Of a stretch of DNA of 64,000 nucleotides, positions 36,501 through 43,268 are shown piece after piece; positions within the stretch are counted from its first letter, which is position 1, and every line of letters begins with the position of its first letter. The stretch is from contig CBDDII010000003.1 of NCBI GenBank assembly GCA_965228905.1, positions 1,054,001 to 1,118,000 of the forward strand, given 5' to 3'. The translations under genes were made by a program, and so were the position numbers. The notes under the pieces are model-generated. The model was not told where the DNA came from, did not search any database, and saw only the letters and a list, made by a program, of their open reading frames with translations. This stretch comes from CALKXV01 sp965228905. Lineage in GTDB: Bacteria > Pseudomonadota > Alphaproteobacteria > Rhodobacterales > Rhodobacteraceae.

Positions 36501-39371
36501 CGCGTCTGTCGCGGTAACGGTGACATCAATCGTCTCTTCGCTCTCATGATCGAGTGAGACGCCATCGCGCAGACGAAGTTCGCCGCCGACAACTTCGAAC
36601 CGCGCGTCGTCGGTCGTGTAGGTCAGACTGTCGCCTGCGTCCGGGTCATAGCCGGTGACACTGCCGATCACCGCCCCGGCAGCATTCTCGGCAATCGTGC
36701 CATCCTCGGATGTCAGGTTCGGCCCCTCGTTCACATCCGCGACCGTTACGGTGACGATCTGACTGTCGCTGAGGCCTGCCGCGTCTGTCGCGGTAACGGT
36801 GACATCAATCGTCTCTTCACTCTCATGATCGAGCGAGACGCCATCGCGCAAGCGTAGTTCGCCCTCCACGACCTCGAACCGCGCATCGTCGGTGGTGTAG
36901 GTCAGACTGTCGCCTGCGTCCGGGTCATAACCGGTGACACTGCCGACCACGGCCCCGGCGGCATTCTCGGCAACCGTGCCGTCTTCGGCAGTCACATTCG
37001 GCCCCTCATTCACGTCGGCAACGGTGACGGAGACGGTCTGGCTGTCAGTCAGAGTTCCGTCAGAAGCCTCGATTCGGACTTCATAGGTGTTGTCGCCGTT
37101 CGTGTCGCTCGGGATCTCGTGGTCCGGAGGGCTGATGAAGGTCAAGGCACCCGTTGCGGGGTCGACCGTGAAGAGCGCAGCATCCGCGCCGCCGGCGATG
37201 GCGTAGGAAAGCGTCTCTCCCGCTTCGGTGTCGGCGGTGAGCGTCGTGACCGCGCTGGTGTTTTCGTCGATGGTGAAATGGGCACTGTCGCCGCCGCCGT
37301 CGGACGTGATGACCGGGGCTTCGTTCTGGTCTGTTACCGCAATTGTGAACACATGACTGGAAGTCGAGCCGTCGCTCGACGTGGCGGTCACCTCGATGGA
37401 GTGGCTGTCTGCAGTCTCATGGTCTAGCGGGGCGGCCACGGTGACAATGCCCGTTTCCGGGTCGATGGCGAACCGCCCGCCCGCGTCGTCGGAAAGATGG
37501 TAGGTGGCCGTGTCGGGGGCGTCTTCGTCGCTGGCGAACGCGGTGATGCCGACCGTGGTGCCAATCGGCGCGTTCTCTTGCACGGCATTCGTCGCGCTAT
37601 CGGTATCGGCGACCGGACCTGCGGCATGTTCGTTGACGTTGCCCACTGTCACCGTCACGGTCTGGCTTTCCGTGGCACCATGGCTGTCGGTCACCGTGAT
37701 CGTCAGATCGAGGCTTGTATCTTCTTCGTAGTCGAGGCTTTCGCCGTCGCGCAGGCGAAGAAAGCCATCTGCAACTTCAAACCGGGGATCATCGACAAGG
37801 ATGGTCAGGCTGTCGCCCACGTCGGGATCGCTGGCATCCACTGTGCCGATTGCCGCGCCTGCTACGTTCTCGGTGATATGGCCGCCCGTCGCCGTCAGGG
37901 CTGGCCCATCGTTCAGCGCATCAGCAGGCGTCACATCGCCGTCGGCAAAGCGGAACAGTTCGATGTTGATAAGCCTGTCTGTCCCGTCCGGACTGCCGGA
38001 CCGGTTGTCGGTGACCGTGAAGACGCCGTCGGTTTCGGTGATGGTGTATTCCGCCCAGGTGCCAGAAAACACAGCGACATCAACACCATCTCCGCCATCC
38101 AGCGTGTCATCCCCGGGACCCGCGGTGAACAGGTCGTCACCGCCGCCGCCATAAAGTTCGTCGCCGCCCGAACCGCCACTGATCGTGTCCGCACCTTCAC
38201 CGCCATACACGGTATCCCAACCCGTACCCGCCGTTATCCTGTCGTCACCTACGCCGCCGTCCAGAAGGTCTGTGCCCGAACCGCCGTACAGCGTGTCCGC
38301 ACCACCGTTGCCGATCAGCGTGTCCGCGCCCGTGCCGCCGGTCAGGTCGTCGTCGCTTGCCGCGCCGGTGACAAGGTCATCGCCCGCACCGCCCGCGATA
38401 GTGGCACCATCGTCGTGTCCCGTGATCGTGTCATCACCCGTTCCGCCGCTGATGCCGGTTTCGGCGACACCGATGTCGGTGAACTCGACGCCGGTGTCGC
38501 CCAGGGTAAGGTCCTCGGCAACGTCGGTCACGGTCAGCGTGATCGGCCAGGGGCCGGAGGTGCCGCCCTCGGTGATGGCTGTGACGTGGATTACCTGTTC
38601 TGGCGTGTTTTCAAAGTCGAGTTCCGGGCTAGTGCCAAGAACGATGGTATTGTCACGCACCTCGAACGCGGTACCGGTCAGCGGATTGCCGTCGCCATCC
38701 GTCAATGCGTAGGTGATCGGATCACCGTAAGCGTCAAGACGCGGAAGCTCGAATACAGTCGTGCCTTCGGCGCTGTCTTCGGCGAGGCTGCTTGCCATCT
38801 CGTCATCGGGCGACCAGGGGAGTTTCGGCGCTTCGTCTTGGCCTTCACTGTCCTCTTGGGATGTGGATTGTGCTTGCGTTTCGGCGATCGGGGCGTCTGG
38901 CTTGGCCTGCATCTGTTCTGCATTCTGCGAAACTGTCGATGTGTCAGGGGAGGGCGCGGAGATGCCCGCGCTCGTCTGCTCGGCGCCAATGTCTTCAATA
39001 AGTTGCGTCGGTACTTGTCGCGTGGACGAGGTGACGTCCGTGTCCGCGGCGTCAGGGCGAGGCGTTTTGGTGAGCGGCGTTTCCTGGCCTTGGGCCGGAA
39101 GCGGATTTGTTCCGGATACCTTGCTTGCGCCTTCTTCCATTGGTCCAAGGCCTGAAACCTCGGCAAGTGGCGCTGTATAGGCGGCAAGGCCTGCAATCGA
39201 GGTGGCCGAGGAGAGCGAGACCTCCAATCCTGCGGCATCGCCCGAGGTGAAGTTCACCGTTTCAAGACGTTCCTGCGATTCGTCCTTGTTCGAGGAAGAA
39301 CCGGTTCCGCCTTCGGGCTTACCGGAAGCACCTTTCGAGGATCGACCATCCTGCGCCATACCGCTGTCCAC
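30540..39371 (-). CDS. Giant RTX/cadherin/PA14 surface protein, probable type I secreted adhesin
   Basis: A 2943-residue acidic repeat protein. Approximate order: Pro/Ser/Thr-rich N-terminal region (1-200); cadherin-like segment; RTX block GGxGxD (300-440); cadherin-like repeats, among them three 93-residue repeats (GPN.TAEDGT.AENAAGAV type); second RTX block (1070-1270); four more 93-residue repeats; PA14 domain (1707-1843, FTARYFDVSHDIHQLADIDW); a cadherin repeat; third RTX block; a jelly-roll, DUF642-like domain (2017-2173, NGSFEDTDG); a PPC-like domain (2283-2407); more RTX; and a C-terminal RTX block (2790-2867) with an uncleaved-type end FTGIEKITF. There is no signal peptide, as expected for type I export. 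The GTG start is reported; an ATG 12 bp later is possible. The three secretion genes follow. Confidence 0.93.
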   Translation of the reverse strand: MDSGMAQDGRSSKGASGKPEGGTGSSSNKDESQERLETVNFTSGDAAGLEVSLSSATSIAGLAAYTAPLAEVSGLGPMEEGASKVSGTNPLPAQGQETPLTKTPRPDAADTDVTSSTRQVPTQLIEDIGAEQTSAGISAPSPDTSTVSQNAEQMQAKPDAPIAETQAQSTSQEDSEGQDEAPKLPWSPDDEMASSLAEDSAEGTTVFELPRLDAYGDPITYALTDGDGNPLTGTAFEVRDNTIVLGTSPELDFENTPEQVIHVTAITEGGTSGPWPITLTVTDVAEDLTLGDTGVEFTDIGVAETGISGGTGDDTITGHDDGATIAGGAGDDLVTGAASDDDLTGGTGADTLIGNGGADTLYGGSGTDLLDGGVGDDRITAGTGWDTVYGGEGADTISGGSGGDELYGGGGDDLFTAGPGDDTLDGGDGVDVAVFSGTWAEYTITETDGVFTVTDNRSGSPDGTDRLINIELFRFADGDVTPADALNDGPALTATGGHITENVAGAAIGTVDASDPDVGDSLTILVDDPRFEVADGFLRLRDGESLDYEEDTSLDLTITVTDSHGATESQTVTVTVGNVNEHAAGPVADTDSATNAVQENAPIGTTVGITAFASDEDAPDTATYHLSDDAGGRFAIDPETGIVTVAAPLDHETADSHSIEVTATSSDGSTSSHVFTIAVTDQNEAPVITSDGGGDSAHFTIDENTSAVTTLTADTEAGETLSYAIAGGADAALFTVDPATGALTFISPPDHEIPSDTNGDNTYEVRIEASDGTLTDSQTVSVTVADVNEGPNVTAEDGTVAENAAGAVVGSVTGYDPDAGDSLTYTTDDARFEVVEGELRLRDGVSLDHESEETIDVTVTATDAAGLSDSQIVTVTVADVNEGPNLTSEDGTIAENAAGAVIGSVTGYDPDAGDSLTYTTDDARFEVVGGELRLRDGVSLDHESEETIDVTVTATDAAGLSDSQTVSVTVADVNEGPNLTAEDGTVAENAAGAVVGSVTASDPDEGDSQTYTTDDARFEVVDGQLRLRDGESLDYETDGQAITLTVTATDSQEASDSQTVTINIDDQAEAISLTDEGVGFTDTGVAETLITGGDGNDTIVAHDDGGNIDGGGGNDSLAGGGADDTITGGSGFDTIHGGGGNDVLSGDAGRDSLSGGFGDDTLDGGVWDDTLDGGDGRDSLFGGDGRDSLMGGSGNDTLDGGTWHDTLDGGDGDDLISGGTGMDAMQGGTGADTLSGGDWNDTLDGGADDDLLDGGAGNDTIVGGSGADIATFSGARADYTISEADGVYTVVDIRPDSPDGTDTITNVEVFRFADGDVDPANALNDAPTLTTEDGTVAENAAGAVVGSVTGYDPDAGDSLTYTTDDARFEVVDGELRLRDGVSLDHESEETVDVTVTATDAAGLSDSQIVTVTVADVNEGPSVTAEDGTVAENAAGAVVGAVTGYDPDAGDSLTYTTDDARFEVVGGELRLRDGVSLDHESEETIEVTVTATDAAGLSDSQTVTVTVADVNEGPSVTAEDGTIAENAAGAVVGSVSGYDPDAGDTLTYSTDDARFEVVEGELRLRDGVSLDHESEETIEVTVTATDAAGLSDSRIVTVTVADVNEGPSVTVEDGTVAENAAGAVVGSVTDYDPDAGDTLTYTTDDARFEVVGGELRLRDGVSLDHESDETLDVTVTATDAAGLSDSQIVTVTVADVNEGPEVSVTEAGFTARYFDVSHDIHQLADIDWSATPTAYENISEINFADSHNSFWADGGTDTFGAQITGNFLVETGGEYTFYLSADDGAVLYVDGRQWIDNDGQHSFQTATATITLSPGAHTIEVRYFENYGSAGLQLEWDGPDTDGRTLLQASTEVAIAENSAGVVLGTVSASDPDDGDVVTYSVDDDRFEVVNGAVQVRDGASFDFESGETQVSLTITATDSQGATDSHVMTMTVRDTGEDIVLADGGAGFTDTGVAESSITGGSGADTITGHDDGAVIDGAEGDDQIAGGAGDDSLSGGFGDDSVSGGAGDDTLSGEGVQNFVVNGSFEDTDGAAHSDMLARMSTIDGWTDANGTVFEMHEDGYSGQYATDGNHWLDMSESGAQMDISQTISGLGTGEAYRLSFDAGNYGSDLPGVMEVYFGGELIATIDPDTQDVMNTYTFDIEGGSGDGSNTLRFVEVGTNLNVGTSLDNVQIVAVDTGGNDTLDGGDGTDHAIWDGDVEDFGVVYDSTTGTFTITDLNSEDGNEGVDTVTNVEVFEFNGTAYSHDEMVRIAELQANAAPTDMKFAANRDLSGVDGSQVETVVTGTIQTNSENKTTIDRWQIDHTGGDLTIDVLADGVPAGGLDSGMVLLRLNGDGSYTVVAANDDGAPGNDGSANGTDSYIAETGLAAGTYILAIGAYPVTEGEASDTTNTYSDSQNTGGDYQITFTGNSSIAVAENPASGGTWGDPAGVATVVSETALEGALGMGSVVAQVDGVSDADDTTHSFSLSADAGGLFAIDSNTGEISLTDDPRDGSASQHTVTVVATDDTGEHHSEEIGLTFGTEGDNTLAGTAGNDVIYGFDGTNLITGGAGDDTIVGGAAGLSGPEWRSVYDNNDFHGTAGTDYYTVTANTGDYAVIRLNDSPNTVLGDGVADYVNIETTNNNVTLVISDFDFGTDSIILNEAYSNVSVNAQTDYADFHLTYANGNQQVFRIYGLDGNNYPSQIFTTTVPDFALSGGDTVQFSGNASDFDISYDTATATFTITDLNTQDGLDEGTDLVSGVERFSFNGVEYDATDFMGASSVAADAFDYDTGFATAHPNATHNGNTSSETATTGHSDQVIYTRAGDDIVTSGDGNDVIYAGSGADTVTAGAGDDTIFGGTGDDLMNGGDGNDIFMVTAMQGADTINGGAGWIDTLELAGFTGDITIDGNMVDGDGWTLLLDAGYEVTGQTLDSLDLSADATGVITFDEGGTIDFTGIEKITF
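34260..37040 (-). repeat. Seven 279-bp coding repeats in the adhesin gene
   Basis: Tandem 93-codon cadherin-type repeats. The shared segment gaaccgcgc-tcgtcggt recurs at 34431, 34710, 34989 and 35268, and again at 36318, 36597 and 36876, each step exactly 279 bp. Three copies lie before and four after (in protein order) the RTX block at about 35560-36160. DNA identity is very high between copies, so recombination or collapse in assembly is possible. Confidence 0.9.
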
Positions 39372-39409
39372 TCACGACCAAGACGCCCCCAAAGGCAATG
39401 GATACCAGA

Positions 39410-39436
39410 TTTTTATCGGTAAGTCGCTGTTTTCAA
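39410..39436 (-). promoter_or_regulatory. Weak candidate promoter of the adhesin gene
   Basis: On the minus strand TTGAAA (39436-39431) and TAAAAA (39415-39410) resemble -35 and -10 boxes with a short 15-nt spacer. The region is AT-rich compared with its surroundings. The CtrA-type box lies just upstream. Confidence 0.3.
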
Positions 39437-39446
39437 ATGGTTATGC

Positions 39447-39461
39447 TTAACTGGTCGTTAA
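39447..39461. promoter_or_regulatory. CtrA-type box TTAA-N7-TTAA upstream of the adhesin
   Basis: TTAA-CTGGTCG-TTAA fits the CtrA consensus TTAA-N7-TTAA exactly and is 76 bp upstream of the adhesin start. Binding by CtrA is inferred. Roseobacters use CtrA for motility, attachment and c-di-GMP functions. Confidence 0.5.
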
Positions 39462-39489
39462 TCTTGCCGCGCCGTCTGCTGCCTTGACC

Positions 39490-39528
39490 CCAAAAACAAC
39501 AAACCCCCGGGGCTGGGCCGCGGGGGTC
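39490..39528 (-). terminator. Rho-independent terminator of rpsU
   Basis: Read on the minus strand, ACCCCCG..CGGGGGT arms around GGCCCAGCC are followed by TTGTTGTTTTTG. It ends the rpsU transcript and separates it from the adhesin promoter region. Confidence 0.8.
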
Positions 39529-39568
39529 GTCGTGTGGCGGCCGGGGCCGCCCAGTGTCAAAGGTCTGC

Positions 39569-39775
39569 TTAAAGCATTCCTTCGCGCTGTGCCTTCTTGC
39601 GAGCAAGCTTGCGGGCGCGGCGAATGGCCTCGGCCTTTTCGCGTGCGCGCTTTTCAGAGGGCTTCTCGAAATGCTGCCGAAGCTTCATCTCGCGGAAGAC
39701 ACCCTCACGCTGCAGCTTTTTCTTCAGGGCACGAAGCGCCTGATCGACATTGTTGTCGCGAACACTGACCTGCAT
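39569..39775 (-). CDS. rpsU: 30S ribosomal protein S21
   Basis: A 68-residue very basic ribosomal protein ([39 protein letters not shown], then a Lys/Arg-rich helix). S21 helps the 30S subunit pair with the Shine-Dalgarno sequence. The length is usual for alphaproteobacteria. It is divergent from the COQ9 gene and has its own terminator, so it is probably monocistronic. Confidence 0.97.
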   Translation of the reverse strand: MQVSVRDNNVDQALRALKKKLQREGVFREMKLRQHFEKPSEKRAREKAEAIRRARKLARKKAQREGML

Positions 39776-39874
39776 GTGGTTTCCACCACCTTTCTAAGTT
39801 AGATTTGCGCATAATTGCAGGAACGGGCCGTATAACAGCGGTCAAGCCACTTGTCTAGTTAAGGATATGGAGAG

Positions 39875-40558
39875 ATGAAAATGCCTGAATCCCCCGAACT
39901 TGACGGTCTTCTGGACAAGGCGCTGGATCACGTCGCCTTTGATGGCTGGACCGAGACGACATTCAAGGCGGCAGCGGCGGACGCTGGATTAACCTTTGAG
40001 GACGCATTGGCGATAGCACCGCGCGGTGCCCTTGACCTGGCCGTTGCCTTTCATCGGCGCGGCGACCGGAAAATGGCGGAAGAGGCTGAAAAACTTGACC
40101 TTTCTTCTCTGAAGTACAGCGAACGTGTCGCTGAATTGCTGAAACTGCGGATCCGTGTGATGCCGGATCGCGAAGCGGTGCGTCGTGCCACGACGCTTTT
40201 CGCTTTGCCAACACATGCACCCGAAGGGGCAAAACTGATCTGGGAAACCGCCGATCACGTCTGGAATGCCCTGGGGGACACGTCGACGGACGGCAACTGG
40301 TATTCGAAACGCGCAACCCTTTCAGCGGTCTGGGCCTCGGTCGTTCTGTTCTGGTTGGGCGACGATAGTGCCGACACCCTAAAGACAGATGAATTCATCG
40401 ACCGGCGCATCGAAAACGTGATGCAGATCGAGAAGATGAAGGGCCAGTTGCGGGAAAATCCGCTGACGAAACCCCTGATGGATTTGCAGGAATCTTTCCT
40501 GAGCCGGATGCGCTCGCCGCGCGCGGCCTCGGACGACTTGCCGGGCAAGTGGAACTAA
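39875..40558 (+). CDS. COQ9 family protein
   Basis: A 227-residue COQ9-family protein; COQ9 binds lipids and supports ubiquinone hydroxylation. The N-terminus resembles the TetR-like fold of this family (ALDHVAFDGWTETTFKAAAADAGL), and the C-terminal family region has WETADHVWNALGDTSTDGNWYSKRATLSAVWASVVLFWLGD. GGAG sits 2 nt before the ATG at 39875 and 8 nt before a second ATG at 39881, so the start may be the latter. It is convergent with the RNase T2 gene, with 8 bp between the stops. Confidence 0.92.
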   Translation: MKMPESPELDGLLDKALDHVAFDGWTETTFKAAAADAGLTFEDALAIAPRGALDLAVAFHRRGDRKMAEEAEKLDLSSLKYSERVAELLKLRIRVMPDREAVRRATTLFALPTHAPEGAKLIWETADHVWNALGDTSTDGNWYSKRATLSAVWASVVLFWLGDDSADTLKTDEFIDRRIENVMQIEKMKGQLRENPLTKPLMDLQESFLSRMRSPRAASDDLPGKWN

Positions 40559-40566
40559 GGCCGGGT

Positions 40567-41196
40567 TTACCTGATCGGCTCGAGAAGCGCGTCATCCATC
40601 CGGCAGTCGCGCGACACGTCGAAACCACAGTCGCGCAATTCCAGGTCACGGGTCAGGCAGACGCGGGCTTCCTGGATGCGGCCGGATTTGCAGGTGATGG
40701 TGATCTCGTCAGGGTCGAGACCCGGATTGGACTCTTGAAACGCCTGTTCGATCACGGAGGCGGGCAGGCGGATGGGGTTCGTCAGCTTTCGCAGGAGTTC
40801 GGGGCGGGTGATGCGCGAATAGGCCTCGCGCGATAGCGCATAGTAGTCATCGGCAGAAAGCCCCGTACACCGCCCGTGCTTGTTCCACTGATGCCACGCG
40901 CTGCCTGAGGAGCCGAAAAGGTCGGCTTGTTCAGCCGTGTCGGACCGCGACGGATTGCGGTGGTTCGTGGGGCAATAGCTGGGCCAGCCGTCTTCGTACT
41001 GGGGCCATAACCCATGAAGAACCCAGCCAAAATCGGCATCGTCCTCGCATTGGGGCGAGCCGCGCCTGTCGCCTTCCAGCGCACACCATGTGGGCGACCA
41101 CGACAGCGCCATCACGTAGTAGTCGAAGTCGCCGGCCTTCTCTCCGTCCGCCGAAGCCAGACCCGCCGAAAACACCAGTGCCAGAAGTGCCCGCAT
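40567..41196 (-). CDS. Secreted RNase T2 family protein
   Basis: A 209-residue periplasmic or secreted ribonuclease-like protein. The signal peptide MRALLALVFSAGLASA is followed by the mature chain. The CAS-I motif HGLWPQ lies at 61-66, and CAS-II reads WHQWNKHGRC at 101-110 with His102, Lys106 and His107 preserved. The Glu that follows the first CAS-II His in RNase Rh (HEW) is Gln here, which may lower or change activity. Eight cysteines suggest disulfides. The start at 41196 has GGAAGAG upstream; an in-frame upstream extension is not used because it would bury the signal peptide. Confidence 0.9.
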   Translation of the reverse strand: MRALLALVFSAGLASADGEKAGDFDYYVMALSWSPTWCALEGDRRGSPQCEDDADFGWVLHGLWPQYEDGWPSYCPTNHRNPSRSDTAEQADLFGSSGSAWHQWNKHGRCTGLSADDYYALSREAYSRITRPELLRKLTNPIRLPASVIEQAFQESNPGLDPDEITITCKSGRIQEARVCLTRDLELRDCGFDVSRDCRMDDALLEPIR

Positions 41197-41316
41197 TTGC
41201 TCTTCCCTCTTTGTCGTCTTGGGCTTATATACCCCAGAATTCCCCGAATTCGAGGATCGGTCCAAAGGGACCAGCCGATTTACCGGCACGAGACAGATTT
41301 GTCAGGAGCTTGCCAG

Positions 41317-42066
41317 ATGAACAAACCGATTATGGCCAAGGCGACCGCCGTATGGCTGGTGGACAACACCACGATCAGCTTCAAGCAGATCGCGGATTTC
41401 TGTGGGTTGCACGAGTTGGAAGTGCAGGGCATCGCCGATGGCGACGTGGCCACCGGCGTGAAAGGGTTCGATCCGATTGCCAACAACCAGTTGGTGCAGG
41501 AAGAAATCGACGCCGCCGAGAAGGATCCGCTGCACAAGCTGAAGCTGAAGTTCAACGCCGCCGCCGTGGGCGAGGAAAAACGCCGTGGCCCGCGTTACAC
41601 GCCCCTGTCCAAACGGCAGGATCGCCCCGCTTCGATCCTCTGGCTGGTGAAGTTCCATCCCGAGCTGAGCGACGGCCAAATCTCGAAGCTGGTCGGTACG
41701 ACCAAGCCGACGATCCAGTCGATCCGCGAACGCACGCACTGGAATATCTCGAATATTCAACCGATTGACCCGGTTGCCCTGGGCCTTTGCAAACAGTCCG
41801 AACTGGACGCCGCCGTGCAGAAGGCCGCCGCCAAGAAGGCACGTGACGGTGAGGTGATGTCGGACGAGGAACGGCGCAAGCTGGTTTCGACCGAGCAATC
41901 CCTGGAAGGTGAGCCGGAGCCGAAGATCCCGACGGCGATTTCCGGGCTGGAGACCTTTACGCTGGGCGAAGATACCTCGGACGAAAAGGAAGAGGATCTG
42001 CCCGATGCGGACAGTTTCTTCAACCTGCCCGACAGTGACGACGACGAGGACGACGACAAGGATTGA
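41317..42066 (+). CDS. trcR: Cell-cycle transcriptional regulator TrcR (DUF1013)
   Basis: A 249-residue DUF1013 protein, the TrcR family of alphaproteobacteria. Two HTH-like parts are seen: KATAVWLVDNTTISFKQIADFCGLH near the start, and ELSDGQISKLVGTTKPTIQSI at about 118-138. The C-terminal 55 residues are strongly acidic and end in a run of Asp/Glu (DSDDDEDDDKD). TrcR proteins are associated with RNA polymerase and cell-cycle gene expression in the Caulobacter relatives. The ATG at 41317 has CAGGAG 7 nt upstream, with a terminator 26 bp after the stop. Confidence 0.92.
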   Translation: MNKPIMAKATAVWLVDNTTISFKQIADFCGLHELEVQGIADGDVATGVKGFDPIANNQLVQEEIDAAEKDPLHKLKLKFNAAAVGEEKRRGPRYTPLSKRQDRPASILWLVKFHPELSDGQISKLVGTTKPTIQSIRERTHWNISNIQPIDPVALGLCKQSELDAAVQKAAAKKARDGEVMSDEERRKLVSTEQSLEGEPEPKIPTAISGLETFTLGEDTSDEKEEDLPDADSFFNLPDSDDDEDDDKD

Positions 42067-42091
42067 TCGCCGCCCAGATCGAGTGAACAAA

Positions 42092-42115
42092 CCCCGGCCC
42101 CGCGCCGGGGTTTTT
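42092..42115 (+). terminator. Rho-independent terminator of trcR
   Basis: CCCCGGC-CCCGC-GCCGGGG followed by TTTTT. Confidence 0.88.
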
Positions 42116-42197
42116 CTTTGGGCGTCACGTGGCGGTGTTGCGTGGTTTGGCCCTATGTCGTTAACGCGGCTTTGCCTGCCGACGGGGTGAAATCGCA

Positions 42198-42252
42198 ACG
42201 TCGGTACTACGTCGGTACTACGTCGGTATCACGTCGGTATTGCGTCGGTGCA
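42198..42252. repeat. Five tandem copies of an 11-bp repeat
   Basis: Units start at 42198, 42209, 42220, 42231 and 42242: ACGTCGGTACT twice, then ACGTCGGTATC, ACGTCGGTATT and GCGTCGGTGCA. The core CGTCGGT is constant, and the 11-bp period puts each on the same DNA face. Confidence 0.85.
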
Positions 42253-42481
42253 TGGATCGGGATTCGGATGCGACCGGGCCGGAACCTGCGGTCGGTCATC
42301 AAGGCTAAGGAATGGTTGCGCCCGGCGGGATGTGCCCTGGTGCTGCGGTGTCGATCTGTTGAAAAAATTCTTCCGCGCGCCACGCCCCGAACCCTAAAGG
42401 GGGGCACGCGGAAGAAAAGTATTTACCTTGCTCTCACTCGTTACGCGACATGCTCACCAATACACTTTGCTCAGTTAAGGA

Positions 42482-42509
42482 CTGCCCCGGACACCCGCGT
42501 CCGGGGCAG
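42482..42509. ncRNA. Perfect 11-bp stem-loop, possible small RNA or processing site
   Basis: CTGCCCCGGAC pairs perfectly with GTCCGGGGCAG around ACCCGC. No T-tract follows on either strand, so a plain terminator is unlikely. Confidence 0.3.
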
Positions 42510-42674
42510 CCTCACTTTGAACCACACACATACTCGCTAACAACAGTTGTAATTAGCCAGATTAATGTGGCATTAGTTTGGCTGATGTTAACTTTTTTTG
42601 AAGGTTCGTGCTCTTTTTTCGAGAAAGATTCCGGGTTTCGGAGATAATGTCGCGTTGCAGCAGGGATTGTTCTC

Positions 42675-43268
42675 TTAAACCGACTTTCGGGCTTTCAGCG
42701 CTGCGGAAATGGTTCCGTCGTCCAGATAGTCCAACTCGCCCCCGATCGGCACGCCCTGGGCGAGGGAGGTGACGGTGACGCGACCTTCCAACTGATCGGC
42801 GATGTAATGGGCGGTGGTCTGGCCGTCGACCGTGGCATTGAGGGCGAGGATTACCTCGCTTACCTCCTCGGTCTGGACCCGGTCGATCAGCTTGGGGATG
42901 CGCAACTCCTCGGGGCCGATGGCGTCGAGCGCGGAAAGGGTGCCGCCCAACACGTGATAACGGCCCTTGAAGACTCCAGCCCGTTCCATCGCCCAGAGAT
43001 CGGCGACGTCTTCGACGATGCACAATTCGCCGTTTGCCCGCTTCGGGCTTTCGCAGATCGGGCAGAGATCGGAGGTGCCGATGTTGCCGCAGTTCAGGCA
43101 TTCGCGGGCGGTTTCGGCGACGCGGGTCATGGCGTCGGAGAGCGGGATCAGTTGCAGGGCGCGTTTCTTGACAAGGTGCAGGACGGCGCGGCGGGCCGAG
43201 CGCGGGCCGAGGCCCGGCAGCTTGGCCATCAGTTCGATCAGGTTTTCGAGATCGGAGGGCGGGTTCAC
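42675..43268 (-). CDS. recR: Recombination protein RecR
   Basis: A 197-residue recombination mediator acting with RecF/RecO in RecA loading at gaps. It has an HhH segment ([17 protein letters not shown]), a C4 zinc finger (Cys57, 60, 69, 72: [16 protein letters not shown]), a Toprim domain (about 80-175, [14 protein letters not shown]) and the C-terminal Walker-B-like [16 protein letters not shown]. Its ATG overlaps the stop of the upstream GumN gene by 4 bp. Last gene of the dnaX-ybaB-gumN-recR run. Confidence 0.97.
   Translation of the reverse strand: MNPPSDLENLIELMAKLPGLGPRSARRAVLHLVKKRALQLIPLSDAMTRVAETARECLNCGNIGTSDLCPICESPKRANGELCIVEDVADLWAMERAGVFKGRYHVLGGTLSALDAIGPEELRIPKLIDRVQTEEVSEVILALNATVDGQTTAHYIADQLEGRVTVTSLAQGVPIGGELDYLDDGTISAALKARKSV

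Larger units (their letters stand above)
42116..42674. other. Gene-free interval between trcR and recR
   Basis: No ORF here looks coding; the longest (140 codons from 42118) runs through a tandem repeat and has atypical, Arg/Thr-rich text. The interval holds five 11-bp repeats (42198-42252) and a perfect stem-loop (42482-42509), and is AT-rich in its last 150 bp, which ends at the recR stop. A small RNA is possible. Confidence 0.6.

Noticed and set aside
41014..41316. N-terminal extension of trcR
   Set aside because: The extension is antisense to the RNase T2 gene. The ATG at 41317 has a good ribosome site and matches the family start.
42198..42252. CRISPR-like array
   Set aside because: Units are 11 bp and directly adjacent with no spacers, and no cas genes are present.
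42118..42540. 140-codon plus-strand ORF after trcR
   Set aside because: It includes the tandem 11-bp repeats and a stem-loop, and its composition differs from the real genes around it.
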